A DNA stretch of 64,000 nt from Stappia sediminis (lineage in GTDB: Bacteria > Pseudomonadota > Alphaproteobacteria > Rhizobiales > Stappiaceae): contig NZ_WUMV01000001.1 of the NCBI RefSeq assembly GCF_009826895.1, forward strand, positions 124,001-188,000. The letters are read 5' to 3'. Made by a program: the position numbers and the translations under genes. The notes under the pieces were generated by a model. The model was not told the DNA's origin. It worked only from the letters and a program-made list of their open reading frames with translations, and did not search any database. Of this stretch, positions 11,491 through 21,427 are shown one piece after another. Every line of letters begins with the position of its first letter. Within the stretch, counting starts at the first letter, position 1.

Positions 11491-11614
11491 ATCCGTGAAA
11501 CGCATGGGACTCAGACACGCTTGCGGGCGTGAAGCCACCTCTGCAATTGACGATAGTGTGAAGCGCGAATGCGATTTCTTTGCGACGCGGTAATTTTGGC
11601 GGAAAAGAAAAGAC

Positions 11615-12550
11615 ATGAAACCAATCGGCGCACTTCCGCTTGATGAGATTTCCCGCGCGCTCGCCGCCGCCGGGCTGGCCGGGCGTCTCGGGGCGGATGC
11701 CATCGCGCCGCTGTCCGGGCTGACCAATCGGGTGTTCCGTGTGGATTTTTCCGGGGGCGAGGGCGTCGTCGTGCGTCTGCCAAGGCCGGAGACGGCGACG
11801 CTGATCGACCGGCGGCGTGAGCTGCATAACGCAATGGAAGCCGAGAGGATCGGCATCGGGGCGGAAATTCTTTACGCCGATCCCGCCGGCGGCGTCATGA
11901 TCACGAAGCTGGTTCCACATGCGCGGGCGCTTGTCCCCGCTGCGCTCGACCGTGATAGTCTGGAGCAGGTCGGCGCGTCCTTCGCCCGGCTGCACCGCTC
12001 CGGTGCGGCGTTCCAGGGGTTGCTCGATCCCTTCGCCCTGATCTCGGATGCGGTGGGACGCCTTCCCGATATCGGGTCCGCCTGGCACGATCTGACGGCG
12101 GATGCGATGGCGCTCCGGGATGGCGATGTGACGCTAGGGGAGGATTTGGCGCCCTGCCACTGCGATCCGGTTCCCGACAACATCCTCGAAAGCCGGCCAG
12201 ATAGCCATGAGGGAATTGAAAACACCCCATTTGGCACCTTTTCCGGCGCTTCCGGAATTTTCCTCATCGACTGGGAATATTCCGCCATGGCCGATCCCGC
12301 CTGGGATCTCGCCTATTTCGCGCTGGAGGCGGAACTCTTCGAAAAATCACTGCTTCGCCTGCTCGAAGGCTATGGCGGCGGCGCGGGGATCGGGAAAAGG
12401 GTAGCGCGGATGAAGCCCGTCTGCGACTGCCTCTCCGGCCTTTGGGCTCTTGAGCAAGCCCGTGCCGGAAATGCCGCTACGGATTTTGGGGTTTACGCGG
12501 CCAGGCGGTTCGATCGCGCAAAGCAGGCATTGACGGACCTCAACGGGTGA
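11615..12550 (+). CDS. Choline/aminoglycoside kinase-like phosphotransferase
   Basis: A 311-residue APH/choline-kinase-fold protein. The nucleotide-binding lobe contains LSGLTNRVFRV and VVVRLPRPET. The catalytic loop is CHCDPVPDN (Brenner motif, H-x-D-x4-N) and the metal-binding motif is IDWEYSAMADPAWDLAYF. This pattern is closest to LicA/choline kinases, which phosphorylate choline or a related small alcohol with ATP in the cytosol; the actual substrate is unknown. The 3' end overlaps the convergent DUF1624 gene by 11 bases. Confidence 0.85.
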   Translation: MKPIGALPLDEISRALAAAGLAGRLGADAIAPLSGLTNRVFRVDFSGGEGVVVRLPRPETATLIDRRRELHNAMEAERIGIGAEILYADPAGGVMITKLVPHARALVPAALDRDSLEQVGASFARLHRSGAAFQGLLDPFALISDAVGRLPDIGSAWHDLTADAMALRDGDVTLGEDLAPCHCDPVPDNILESRPDSHEGIENTPFGTFSGASGIFLIDWEYSAMADPAWDLAYFALEAELFEKSLLRLLEGYGGGAGIGKRVARMKPVCDCLSGLWALEQARAGNAATDFGVYAARRFDRAKQALTDLNG

Positions 12551-13526
12551 TTTCCTGCGCCTCGCACATGGCATAGGCGTCTCGCATCTCTGTCGTCAGC
12601 GTGTCGTCCTGCGGGTTCGCAATCAGCCCGGCCCATGTGCCTTCGTCCTTCATCGTATTGAGGGTGCAGCGGCAAATCTGCCTGCACTCCTCACCGCCAT
12701 GCGAAATCGAGCAGGACATCCGGCAATTGTCGGTGAATTCGATTTCCGCCGGTGAAGTGGTCAGCCCTAGCGTGATCGCGGTCCAGACGAGGCCGTAGAG
12801 TATGGGTTGATGTAGCAGATAGACGGCGAGCGAATGCCGCCCGGCAAAGGCGAAGCCTCGCCACACAGCATTATTCGCCTGCCGGCGTGAGAGAAAGCCG
12901 AACAGTCCGAACGATGCTCCGATCCTGGCGAGTATTATACCAGCCAGCACGAACCCGAACCACGGAACCATCGGAACGAAGTCGACGGCCGGAGGCGGGG
13001 CGGTGGCAAGTCCCGTCCAGATCAGGGCTGGGTGGTTGAAAAGGTCCGACCGGGCCCAGAACGGCATGGAGAAAACGAAGGCAGCGGCAAGTACGGAGGC
13101 CGAGATCGGCAGCCTTAAGAATGGCAGTGCAAGCAGGCTGGAAAGCGCGATGCAATGCAGGATGCCGAAGCGGACGAACTGATCGCCGAGCGCGTACCAT
13201 GTCCCGGCCGTGACGGCGGCCGCCGCAAGCGCGATCCTGGCGAAACGGATGAAAATCGCCTTCCAGCGGAAGGACTTGGGGTGCGCCAGCACGAGGCTAA
13301 CGCCAACAAGGAAGATGAAGCTTGCGGCGATCGTGACGGCAAATGTCCGCCATCCGGCGCCCCGCGCCACATCCCAGTCGACAAGGCGGAACCAGAACAG
13401 GTCCCAGGACAGGTGGTACACCGCCATGGCGAGCAGGGCGAGCCCGCGTGCGATATCGACCGCGTCTATCCGCTTTTTCGGCAAGATGGCGGAACTGCGG
13501 GCGTTGGTGTCGGTGGTCTGGTCCAT
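12540..13526 (-). CDS. DUF1624 / heparan-alpha-glucosaminide acetyltransferase-like membrane protein
   Basis: A 328-residue multi-pass protein with about seven hydrophobic helices. The opening RIDAVDIARGLALLAMAVYHL is the DUF1624 signature (HGSNAT catalytic domain-like), shared with membrane acyltransferases that move acetyl groups across the membrane. FAGRHSLAVYLLHQPILYG closes the membrane domain. A C-terminal tail of about 60 residues is soluble and carries six cysteines (NCRMSCSISHGGEECRQICR and later), which could bind a metal or form disulfides. It overlaps the kinase gene tail to tail. Substrate unknown. Confidence 0.85.
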   Translation of the reverse strand: MDQTTDTNARSSAILPKKRIDAVDIARGLALLAMAVYHLSWDLFWFRLVDWDVARGAGWRTFAVTIAASFIFLVGVSLVLAHPKSFRWKAIFIRFARIALAAAAVTAGTWYALGDQFVRFGILHCIALSSLLALPFLRLPISASVLAAAFVFSMPFWARSDLFNHPALIWTGLATAPPPAVDFVPMVPWFGFVLAGIILARIGASFGLFGFLSRRQANNAVWRGFAFAGRHSLAVYLLHQPILYGLVWTAITLGLTTSPAEIEFTDNCRMSCSISHGGEECRQICRCTLNTMKDEGTWAGLIANPQDDTLTTEMRDAYAMCEAQEITR

Positions 13527-13888
13527 AGGCTCATGATTGCCGGTCGCGGGGCGCGCGCCAAGGCATGTTCAAGGGGGTGGTTCGCTTTTTCAGGACACTC
13601 CAGCCTAAAAGCGGCACGATCTGGACGGGGATGATCGACAGGAAGATTAAACCACAGCCCGCCATGCCGGGGAGGAAAAGCCGCCCAACCAATGGGACTG
13701 CACAGGTAACAGCGTATGGCGTCGGTCCGGAGGCGGGAAGAATTGCAGCATCGCCGGCTGGTGTCGAGCGGCTGGAGGTCGCAGCGTGAGCGACCTGAAT
13801 GGCAAGCCTGTTCCGGCGACCGACGTATTTCGAAGGGCGGAATCCCACCCTTATTGCGGTGGTTCAGGTTGTAGTGAAGTCCGGAGCG
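13527..13888. other. Intergenic stretch with no supported gene
   Basis: About 360 bases between the DUF1624 start and the small membrane protein. A minus-strand frame (13531-13848) contains a hydrophobic run but lacks a ribosome-binding site and a consistent codon pattern, so no gene is called. Confidence 0.4.
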
Positions 13889-14017
13889 TTAAGGAAAGCC
13901 GATGAAGAGGATGAAGACGACTATCGAAGCCAGAAACGTCGCCTTGAAGGCGAGCGGCCAGGGGGAAGGCTTGATGACGGTGAACATGTCCTGCTCGGTC
14001 CGGTCCGCAAGGCTCAT
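13889..14017 (-). CDS. Putative 42-residue membrane protein
   Basis: Start ATG preceded by CCAGGAGACAG (strong ribosome-binding site). The product MSLADRTEQDMFTVIKPSPW continues into one hydrophobic helix and ends FILFIGFP. The cytosolic head of about 20 residues followed by a single transmembrane helix ending at the C-terminus is typical of small membrane-anchored subunits or regulators. I do not recognise a family. The ribosome site and the clean membrane segment make it more likely than chance. Confidence 0.6.
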   Translation of the reverse strand: MSLADRTEQDMFTVIKPSPWPLAFKATFLASIVVFILFIGFP

Positions 14018-14260
14018 GACTGTCTCCTGGAAGACTTGAGGAAGCCGAACGATTAGGAAATATGGTTACCAATTCGTAAATATCGCTCACGACACACTCA
14101 CGCCTTATCCCGACATTTTGAGCGTCAGAAACAGGTTTTTCGTGATTTTTCCGTGGGTTGTTGCGCAAATGACACGTAATTCGCGATCAAAAGAAGCCGT
14201 CGCGACGATGTGCCGCAACGGCACGAACCGTTAAGACTTTCGATCGGTGATTCGCCACTG

Positions 14261-14671
14261 TCACAGGTCGAGTGTATCGAGCCCCGCTTCGAGATAGTCG
14301 GCCAGCAGCGGCATCCCTAAAAGGTACTTCGCGGTTGGCCCGACCGCCCGTTCGCGGGCGTCCGCGATCGCCTGTTCGAAATCGCCCGCTTCGTAGTCGC
14401 CGCGTCCGACCCAGCAGATGGCGACGAGTTCGGCCGCTTCGTCGACGTTGAGATCCTCGATCAGCTCGCGCAGCTCTTCTTCGGAGAGATCTTCGCTTTC
14501 CTCTTCCGCAAGCCCGTCATGGGCATGGGTGTCGCTCAGCGAATCGCTGTCGAATTCGATCTCGCCGTCGTGTCCGTCCTCCAGGCTTTCGTCCACGCCG
14601 GAATAGGCGCCGCGCGCCTTGTTGATCAACATGCGCACCGTTTCCGGTGAAATGGACAGATCGACCGCCAT
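14261..14671 (-). CDS. DUF3775 domain-containing protein
   Basis: A 136-residue acidic protein recognised as DUF3775, which is common in alphaproteobacteria. Residues 1-25 (MAVDLSISPETVRMLINKAR) and the C-terminal half (ELIEDLNVDEAAELVAICWV, then GRGDYEAGDFEQA) carry the conserved pattern; the middle is a Glu/Asp/Ser-rich linker. The function is unknown. The ATG chosen follows GAGGAGT; an upstream in-frame start adds eight residues without a good site. Confidence 0.85.
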   Translation of the reverse strand: MAVDLSISPETVRMLINKARGAYSGVDESLEDGHDGEIEFDSDSLSDTHAHDGLAEEESEDLSEEELRELIEDLNVDEAAELVAICWVGRGDYEAGDFEQAIADARERAVGPTAKYLLGMPLLADYLEAGLDTLDL

Positions 14672-14886
14672 GGCCCCACTCCTCATTCGAGACAACGATC
14701 ATCTCGTATCGATGAAATTTGCGCAATCGCCAGTATGCTCCGGCGACAACGCTTCGCCGGAACGTGCATAAGCGAAAGAGGGCGTGGAGCCTTGATCGAG
14801 CGCAAGCGCCGGGTTGGCCGGGCCGTTATCCCCAGAACCTTTATTCGGCGATCGGACCGGCGGCCGCTCAGAGCCTTGAAGGGGTG

Positions 14887-15267
14887 CTACTGGAGGAAAC
14901 TCAGGCGCTGATAGTCGAGCTGGGCGCTGGCGGGGCCGGAAGCCTGCTTGCGCGCAGCGTCGCGGATTACCGGATGACGGCGCTGGGATTTCTCGACCGG
15001 CTCCGATTGCGCCTCGGCCCTGGGCGCTGTCGAGGGAGCGGATGGCACTTCCTCGGAGTTCGAGACGGCCTTGCCGGCCGGTGCCTGCGCATCCGGCTGG
15101 GCGCTGCCGGTCGCGCTGGCGCCGCCCGCGCCTGACAGTGGTTTGCCGAACACTGCGATTGCGAGCGCAAGACCAAGGCCAAGCGCGATTGCAATGGAAA
15201 GGTGGCGGGCCGTTCGCATGCCGTCCGCGCCCGCCTGAATTTCGTTTCGGTGTGTCTGCGATTCCAT
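14887..15267 (-). CDS. Single-pass membrane hypothetical protein
   Basis: A 126-residue protein with a short cytosolic N-terminus, one hydrophobic helix (about residues 22-41: RHLSIAIALGLGLALAIAVF) and a Pro/Ala/Ser-rich, low-complexity tail probably in the periplasm. No family is recognised. It lies 20 bases downstream of another small membrane protein gene on the same strand, so the two are likely co-transcribed. Confidence 0.5.
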   Translation of the reverse strand: MESQTHRNEIQAGADGMRTARHLSIAIALGLGLALAIAVFGKPLSGAGGASATGSAQPDAQAPAGKAVSNSEEVPSAPSTAPRAEAQSEPVEKSQRRHPVIRDAARKQASGPASAQLDYQRLSFLQ

Positions 15268-15286
15268 GGTGTCTTGCGATGCTGTT

Positions 15287-15550
15287 TCAGCGAAAGCGAT
15301 CCTGGCTGCGGCGGGCCGCCGTGCGCAGGTTTTTCGTCAGATGGCGGGCCAGCACGGCGCTCAGGGTCAACATTGCCGAAAAGGCGATGCTGATAACGCC
15401 GATGGCCCAGTCTTCGCCAAGGCTCAGCGGCCCCGCGCGGGCGCTTGATGCCAACAGGGCCGGCGGTAGCGCGGCGGCGAGGGCGAAAGCGGAATAGCGC
15501 AATATGGCGCTAACTCTCTGCAATGTGCTTCGACTGCGTTTTTCAACCAT
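15287..15550 (-). CDS. Small membrane hypothetical protein
   Basis: An 87-residue protein with two hydrophobic helices (around residues 15-36 and 42-65) and basic ends (MVEKRSRSTLQR; ARRSQDRFR). No family is recognised. The ATG chosen follows GGGAGTAGCGGTG; a start 15 codons upstream is possible. It probably forms a two-gene unit with 14887-15267. The 344 bases between this gene and the PAS gene at 15895 hold no supported gene and must contain the divergent promoters. Confidence 0.5.
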   Translation of the reverse strand: MVEKRSRSTLQRVSAILRYSAFALAAALPPALLASSARAGPLSLGEDWAIGVISIAFSAMLTLSAVLARHLTKNLRTAARRSQDRFR

Positions 15551-15894
15551 CACCGCTACTCCCCACTGATCGGCACTGGCTTCCAAGCGGCGCACACTCG
15601 CTCCCGAAAAGGACGGTTCGATGCCCGCAATCGGGCGGAGGCGGTGTCATTTCATGGAGAGTTTGTGGCGATCTCACGCAACGGAGACTTCTCTGAAAGC
15701 GCGTGACGAAGGAAAAATGCAACCGATGCTCTTTACCGGTTTTTCATCGCTTCCATGCACTGTGAAGACAAAATCGCCCGAACTGGAGAAGGTTGGGAAG
15801 CGTCTTGCAAAACCGGCGACAGGGAACTCTCGCCACCGTTTCCGGACCCTTCCAGACCGAATTTCCTGGTGGCCTTCGAGTTAGCGGTAGACCC

Positions 15895-17013
15895 ATGGAA
15901 GCTTTGGAACGCGCAGCCGAACCGGAAACGAAAGAAACGCAGGCGAAGCCCGCCGAAGCCGGGAAAGCGGAGGCTGAGGGTACGCCTGCGATCAGCCTTG
16001 CGGGGCTTACTTTCTTCGTGGTGGACGCCGTTGCGAAACAGCTCATCTGGATGGAGCCGGAAGGGCTCGACTTCGCGGGCGAGGCGGGCCTGAAGGAAGC
16101 TCCTCTTTCCAGCGCCCTGCGCCGGCTTTCGCAAGGCGACCAGAAGCAGGTGCTATCTCTTATCCAGCGCGCCATGCACAAGGGCAAGGCGGGTCCGATC
16201 GACCTCGGCGGCGACGACATAGGTCACGGCCTGTCGCTTTCCGCCCGCCGTTATGAAACGTCTGGCGGCGGCGCGTTGGTGATCGCCGCTGCCGATGGCG
16301 ACGGTATTGCGGAAACGGGCGGCGCGGCCGTGCGTGGCGTCGCCCCGCTCATTCGCCACCTGGTGGAAGGCAGCTCCAAGTCGGTGCTGGTGGTCGACAG
16401 TTTTGGTTACGTGCGCTACGCCAACGATCATTTCTTCCGTATGTTCCAGATCGCCGATCCGCAGTTCTGCATCGGCCGAAACATCGCCCACATTCCGAAC
16501 CGCCTCGGCAAGACGTTGCCCCCGCTGATCCTGACCGGTCTTGCCCGCAGGGCGCCGGAGCATGCCGCACGCCGGTTCTTGCTGCCGAGCGGAGATGCGG
16601 TTTCGCTGAGCTTTTCGCTGGTGCCCTTCCGCGTTTCCGCCGGTCTGGGAGGGGCAGTCTTCACCGCCGAGCGCCAGCTTGCCGACGGCGTCGATTTCCA
16701 GCGCGTCATGGACCTTCTTTCAACCAGCGTCCTTGTCGTCGATGTCAAGACGCGCATGATGATTGCGGCAAACGAAACCGCGCGCCGCTCCTTCGCAATG
16801 TCCCGGCAGATGATGGAATCGGCGCCGATCACCGAGACCCTGCTGCATCCGAAGACGTTCAAGTCCCTGATCGATCATGCCCAGCAGGGCAGCCAGTCGC
16901 CAGTGCAGGCAACCATCAGCGGTTTCGACGGTGTCACGCGCGCCAAGCGGCTCAAGGCCACGCTTATGCATCAGGACGAGAGCATCTATCTCGTCATCGA
17001 AAGCAAGCACTAG
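15895..17013 (+). CDS. PAS-domain protein without an obvious output domain
   Basis: A 372-residue cytosolic protein. Two PAS-like segments can be read: SSKSVLVVDSFGYVRYANDH (about residues 160-180) and LLSTSVLVVDVKTRMMIAAN (about 276-295), each followed by the expected beta strands. The N-terminal 30 residues are Glu/Lys/Ala-rich. There is no kinase, GGDEF, EAL or DNA-binding region, so it may sense a ligand and act through a partner. An upstream TTG has a GGAGAAGG site but would add residues with poor coding character. Codon use is like the chromosome. Confidence 0.7.
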   Translation: MEALERAAEPETKETQAKPAEAGKAEAEGTPAISLAGLTFFVVDAVAKQLIWMEPEGLDFAGEAGLKEAPLSSALRRLSQGDQKQVLSLIQRAMHKGKAGPIDLGGDDIGHGLSLSARRYETSGGGALVIAAADGDGIAETGGAAVRGVAPLIRHLVEGSSKSVLVVDSFGYVRYANDHFFRMFQIADPQFCIGRNIAHIPNRLGKTLPPLILTGLARRAPEHAARRFLLPSGDAVSLSFSLVPFRVSAGLGGAVFTAERQLADGVDFQRVMDLLSTSVLVVDVKTRMMIAANETARRSFAMSRQMMESAPITETLLHPKTFKSLIDHAQQGSQSPVQATISGFDGVTRAKRLKATLMHQDESIYLVIESKH

Positions 17014-17045
17014 AGCATATCCCGCTTTCGTGGAAAGCGCTCTAG
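17010..17045. terminator. Inverted repeat after the PAS gene
   Basis: CTAGAG (17010-17015) pairs with CTCTAG (17040-17045), and CGCTTTC-GTG-GAAAGCG forms an inner stem, with a 7-base bulge. It overlaps the PAS stop codon and lies between convergent genes. There is no T tract, so it may be a repeat family hairpin rather than a true terminator. Confidence 0.45.
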
Positions 17046-17189
17046 GTGTTCGATCCCGTGGTTTGATGGTGCGCTCTCTTCATCCGAATTGAGGGATGCA
17101 CTGTGGGACAGGTTCTTCACGGGAGCGCCTCTGAGCCTGTCCGTGGGCGGGCGTAGCCCGACCCGGGGGACAGAGGCGATCGGGGGGGG

Positions 17190-18047
17190 CTAATCCCGCA
17201 CTGCGCTGCGGAAAGCGGCAGCGAGCGCGGCGATGGCATCGCGCGGGCGGCCGTCCCCGACCCTCGAATGAAGAAGAATCGGCAAGCGCGGCAACTGCGG
17301 AAGGCCAAGGCGGGGTCCCACGTCCACCGCCCCGAGCGGCAACATGCGCCGGGCCAATGCGGCAACGCCAAGTCTGGCCATGACGGCGGCGGAGACCGCC
17401 GTAACGCCTCCGCCTACGAAGACTTCCGTCCATGGCACGCCGGCCTTGTCCAGGAGCTCGCAGGCCATATTACGCACTCCGCAAGGCTCGGGCATCGTGG
17501 CAAGCGGCAGAGGCTCGCCAGCGCGCTGCTGCCAGTCGGGTGCCGCGAACCAGCCGAAACTTTCTTCCTTCAGGACTTCTCCGTCATCTCGCCCCGCATG
17601 CTGGCGAACCATCACCACGTCGAGTTCGCGTTGGTCGTAGCTTTGAAGCAGGGCGCTCGAAGTTCCTAGCCGGATTTCGATGACCAGTTGCGGATCCTGG
17701 GCGTTCATTCGCGCGATCAATGCGGGCAGTTCCGGCCCCGCGACATGGTCGCTTATGCCGATTGCAAGCCTTTGCCGGGTTGCGTCGAAAGCCGCGAACG
17801 CACGATCTTGCGCCTCCAGCAGTTCGCGGGCGTGATCGAGGAACACCGCGCCCTGTGCCGAAAGCTGCACGCGCCGGGGCGTACGCTCGACAAGCCGGCA
17901 TCCGAGCCTTTCTTCAAGCCGCTTGAGCTTAAGGCTGATCGCCGACTGCGTCGTTCGCGCGGTTTCGGCGGCGCGTGTGAAGCTGCCCAACTCGGCGATA
18001 CGTACGAATGCCTGCACCGCGTCGAGGTCAAGGGGGCGTTCTGTCAT
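17190..18047 (-). CDS. LysR-family regulator of the BKACE locus
   Basis: A 285-residue LysR-type regulator. The helix-turn-helix is at residues 8-66 (LDAVQAFVRIAELGSFTRAA, then TTQSAISLKLKRLEERLG). The effector domain contains the usual IGISDHVAGPELPALIARMN start. It is divergent from a BKACE gene, and a motif 25 bases upstream of its start recurs before the downstream tautomerase gene, so it very likely controls all three. The inducer is unknown, possibly the BKACE substrate or product. Confidence 0.9.
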   Translation of the reverse strand: MTERPLDLDAVQAFVRIAELGSFTRAAETARTTQSAISLKLKRLEERLGCRLVERTPRRVQLSAQGAVFLDHARELLEAQDRAFAAFDATRQRLAIGISDHVAGPELPALIARMNAQDPQLVIEIRLGTSSALLQSYDQRELDVVMVRQHAGRDDGEVLKEESFGWFAAPDWQQRAGEPLPLATMPEPCGVRNMACELLDKAGVPWTEVFVGGGVTAVSAAVMARLGVAALARRMLPLGAVDVGPRLGLPQLPRLPILLHSRVGDGRPRDAIAALAAAFRSAVRD

Positions 18048-18071
18048 TTACATTTCCAATGTCTAAAATTC

Positions 18072-18092
18072 CCATCCATTGCATATCAAAAT
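18072..18092. promoter_or_regulatory. Candidate LysR operator, copy 1
   Basis: A 21-base motif, CCATcCATTGcATATCAA plus aAT, which matches 18 of 21 bases at 19236-19256 upstream of the tautomerase gene. It holds the half-sites ATTG-N5-CAA. It lies between the divergent LysR and BKACE genes, where an autoregulating LysR protein would bind. Confidence 0.55.
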
Positions 18093-18210
18093 AAATGGGC
18101 CGATCCTAATGTAAAGCGACGACAAAACGGAAAGACCCGCGCCACCGATAGTATCGTGTTGCGCGAGGCATACATCCACTTGAACACCTTGAAAACGCGG
18201 GAGGGGGACA

Positions 18211-19137
18211 ATGCCCAAACCAGTTATTATCACCTGCGCCGTCACCGGCTCCATTCACACCCCGTCCATGTCGCCGCATCTGCCCGTCACGGCGGCGGAG
18301 ATCGCGGAAGCCGCGATTGAGGCGGCGGAAGCAGGAGCCGCGATCGTGCATCTTCATGCCCGCGATCCGAAGGATGGCCGGCCGCTGCAGCACCCCGACG
18401 CTTTCCTGCCGTTCCTGCGGGTCATCAAGCAGCGGTCGGATTGCGTGGTCAATATCACTACTGGCGGCGCCGCGACGATGACGATCGAGGAGCGGCTGGA
18501 GCCCGCATCGAGGTTCAAGCCGGAAGTCGCCTCGCTCAACATGGGGTCGATGAATTTCGGGCTTTATCCGATGCTCGGCCGCTTCAAGGATCTTAAATAC
18601 GAATGGGAACGTGAGTATCTGGAAGGCTCTCGCGACCGGGTCTTCAAGAACACATTCGCCGATATCGAAATGATACTGACGAAATGCGCGGAAAACGGCA
18701 CCAGGTTCGAGGTCGAATGTTATGATATCGGCCACCTTTACACGCTGGCGCACTTCGCCGACCGCGGGGTCATCAAGCCGCCGTTCTTCGTGCAAAGCGT
18801 CTTCGGGATCCTCGGTGGTATCGGCGGCCATCCGGAAGACGTGATGATGATGAAGCGAACGGCAGACCGTCTCTTCGGCGAGGATTATCACTGGTCGGTG
18901 CTTGGCGCGGGCCGCAATCAACTGCCGATAGCCGCACAGGCGGCCGCACTGGGCGGCAATGTGCGCGTCGGGCTTGAGGATTCGCTTTGGGCCGGACCGG
19001 GCAAGCTCGCGACAAGCAGCGCGGAGCAGGTTCGCAAGGTGCGCCAGATCATCGAAGGGCTCGGCCTTTCCATCGCCACACCTGAGGATGCGCGAGCCAC
19101 GCTGGAATTGAAGGGCGCTGATGCAGTGGCGTTTTGA
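18211..19137 (+). CDS. BKACE family beta-keto acid cleavage enzyme (DUF849)
   Basis: A 308-residue BKACE protein, the family of Kce (3-keto-5-aminohexanoate cleavage enzyme). These zinc enzymes join a beta-keto acid with acetyl-CoA, giving acetoacetate and a new acyl-CoA. Evidence: ITCAVTGS near the start, AAIVHLHARDPKDGRP with the metal-ligand HLH, NITTGGA, and FEVECYDIGHL, then FGILGGIGG. The substrate class cannot be assigned from motifs alone. It lies in a divergon with a LysR gene and is followed by a tautomerase gene; together they suggest a small catabolic pathway for an unknown keto acid. Confidence 0.92.
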   Translation: MPKPVIITCAVTGSIHTPSMSPHLPVTAAEIAEAAIEAAEAGAAIVHLHARDPKDGRPLQHPDAFLPFLRVIKQRSDCVVNITTGGAATMTIEERLEPASRFKPEVASLNMGSMNFGLYPMLGRFKDLKYEWEREYLEGSRDRVFKNTFADIEMILTKCAENGTRFEVECYDIGHLYTLAHFADRGVIKPPFFVQSVFGILGGIGGHPEDVMMMKRTADRLFGEDYHWSVLGAGRNQLPIAAQAAALGGNVRVGLEDSLWAGPGKLATSSAEQVRKVRQIIEGLGLSIATPEDARATLELKGADAVAF

Positions 19138-19160
19138 ACTTCAGGCGCCATCCCCTTAGC

Positions 19161-19191
19161 GGCGGTGGATCCGGGATCAGGCTCCACCGCC
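19161..19191 (+). terminator. Hairpin between BKACE and tautomerase genes
   Basis: GGCGGTGGA (19161-19169) and TCCACCGCC (19183-19191) form a perfect 9-bp stem with a 13-base loop. No T tract follows, so it may be an attenuator or a weak terminator. It separates the two genes, and the second gene has its own operator-like motif. Confidence 0.4.
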
Positions 19192-19235
19192 TCTTGGACG
19201 GCCTAATTCATTTACGATTATAATCTCTGATATCG

Positions 19236-19256
19236 CCATTCATTGGATATCAATAT
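19236..19256. promoter_or_regulatory. Candidate LysR operator, copy 2
   Basis: CCATtCATTGgATATCAA plus tAT; 18 of 21 bases match 18072-18092. It contains the dyad ATTG-GATAT-CAAT and a T-N11-A pattern. It lies 50 bases before the tautomerase start, which suggests that this gene has its own LysR-controlled promoter. Confidence 0.55.
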
Positions 19257-19305
19257 GACAGGGCGGCATCTAAGGTTCCTGCTCCAAAGAACGAAAGGAC
19301 ACAAG

Positions 19306-19686
19306 ATGCCGCTCTTGCACATATCGATGCGCTCCGGAAAGTCGGAAGCCTACAAGCAGGCGATTTTCGACGGCCTCTATCAGGCCATGCGCGAGACGTT
19401 CAGCGTGCCCGAAGATGATCAGTTCATGGCCATCACAGAGCATGACGCCTCTAACTTTCGCGCCAGCAAGACCTATTACGATATCGCCCGCAGCGATGAC
19501 GTGATCTTTGTTCAGATCAGCGCGATGAACTCACGCACGGCAGAGCAGAAGAAGGCGCTTTACAAGCGGATCGTGGAACTGCTCGGCGAAAACCCCGGCA
19601 TCCGCAAGGAAGATGTCTTCATCAACCTCATCGAGGGCGTGAAGGAGAACTGGTCCCTCGGTCAGGGACTTGCGCAATACGCGTGA
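19306..19686 (+). CDS. Tautomerase family protein
   Basis: A 126-residue member of the tautomerase (4-OT/MIF) superfamily. The mature protein begins with Pro after Met removal (MPLLHISMRSGKS), and this Pro-1 is the general base for keto-enol tautomerisation. Later parts (MRETFSVPEDDQFMAITEHD; EDVFINLIEGVKENWSLGQG) match longer, 'putative oxalocrotonate tautomerase'-like proteins. The start is set by AAAGGAC before the ATG and by the need for Pro-2. It likely acts in the same pathway as the BKACE enzyme. The substrate is unknown. Confidence 0.88.
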   Translation: MPLLHISMRSGKSEAYKQAIFDGLYQAMRETFSVPEDDQFMAITEHDASNFRASKTYYDIARSDDVIFVQISAMNSRTAEQKKALYKRIVELLGENPGIRKEDVFINLIEGVKENWSLGQGLAQYA

Positions 19687-19883
19687 GGTGAGGCCGCGCT
19701 GGTCTTCAGCACGGGAAATGCGGCTGCGAGCTCCAGTTGAGGCATTCATACGGGGTGTTGCAGCCGACCCGCTCCATAGCGCATCATGTAGCCCCGCCGC
19801 AGGCATGATGTGCGCTCGTGTTTTTCAAGTTCGAGCTGCCAATATTCTGGAACTAGCGCCAATTCCCGGTTCTCGCGGCTTAA

Positions 19884-21158
<1,275 letters not shown>

Positions 21159-21189
21159 TCGACCCGTTCGGCGAACGGATAACTCCCGA

Positions 21190-21217
21190 GGGCGGCTTCG
21201 TGCCGCCCTTGTTTTTT
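21190..21217 (+). terminator. Rho-independent terminator of aatA
   Basis: GGGCGGC-TTCGT-GCCGCCC followed by TTGTTTTTT, 30 bases after the aatA stop. A perfect 7-bp GC stem with a T tract. Confidence 0.9.
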
Positions 21218-21427
21218 GAAGAGCGCGTTAAAGTTCGCTCCAATCGAAAAGATCTTCAGGAATTCCTGGAAACGGGATTTTCACTTCCGATTGACGCCGG
21301 CGGATATGACATATTGTCCGGGAATGAAGATCATTGATTGTAAAATAAAAATATGCGACTGTTGTTTGTAATTATCAAATAGTGGCAATTAAGTCATTGT
21401 TTATAAACATGAATATTGGAGGGTGTA

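Noticed and set aside
13531-13848. Minus-strand frame of 105 codons with a hydrophobic run
   Set aside because: No ribosome-binding site, mixed codon character and no recognisable family; treated as intergenic.
17104-17160. Possible small RNA after the LysR gene (GGACAGG/CCTGTCC and CGGGC/GCCCG stems)
   Set aside because: Short stems only, no promoter or T tract and no match to SRP, 6S or tmRNA patterns.
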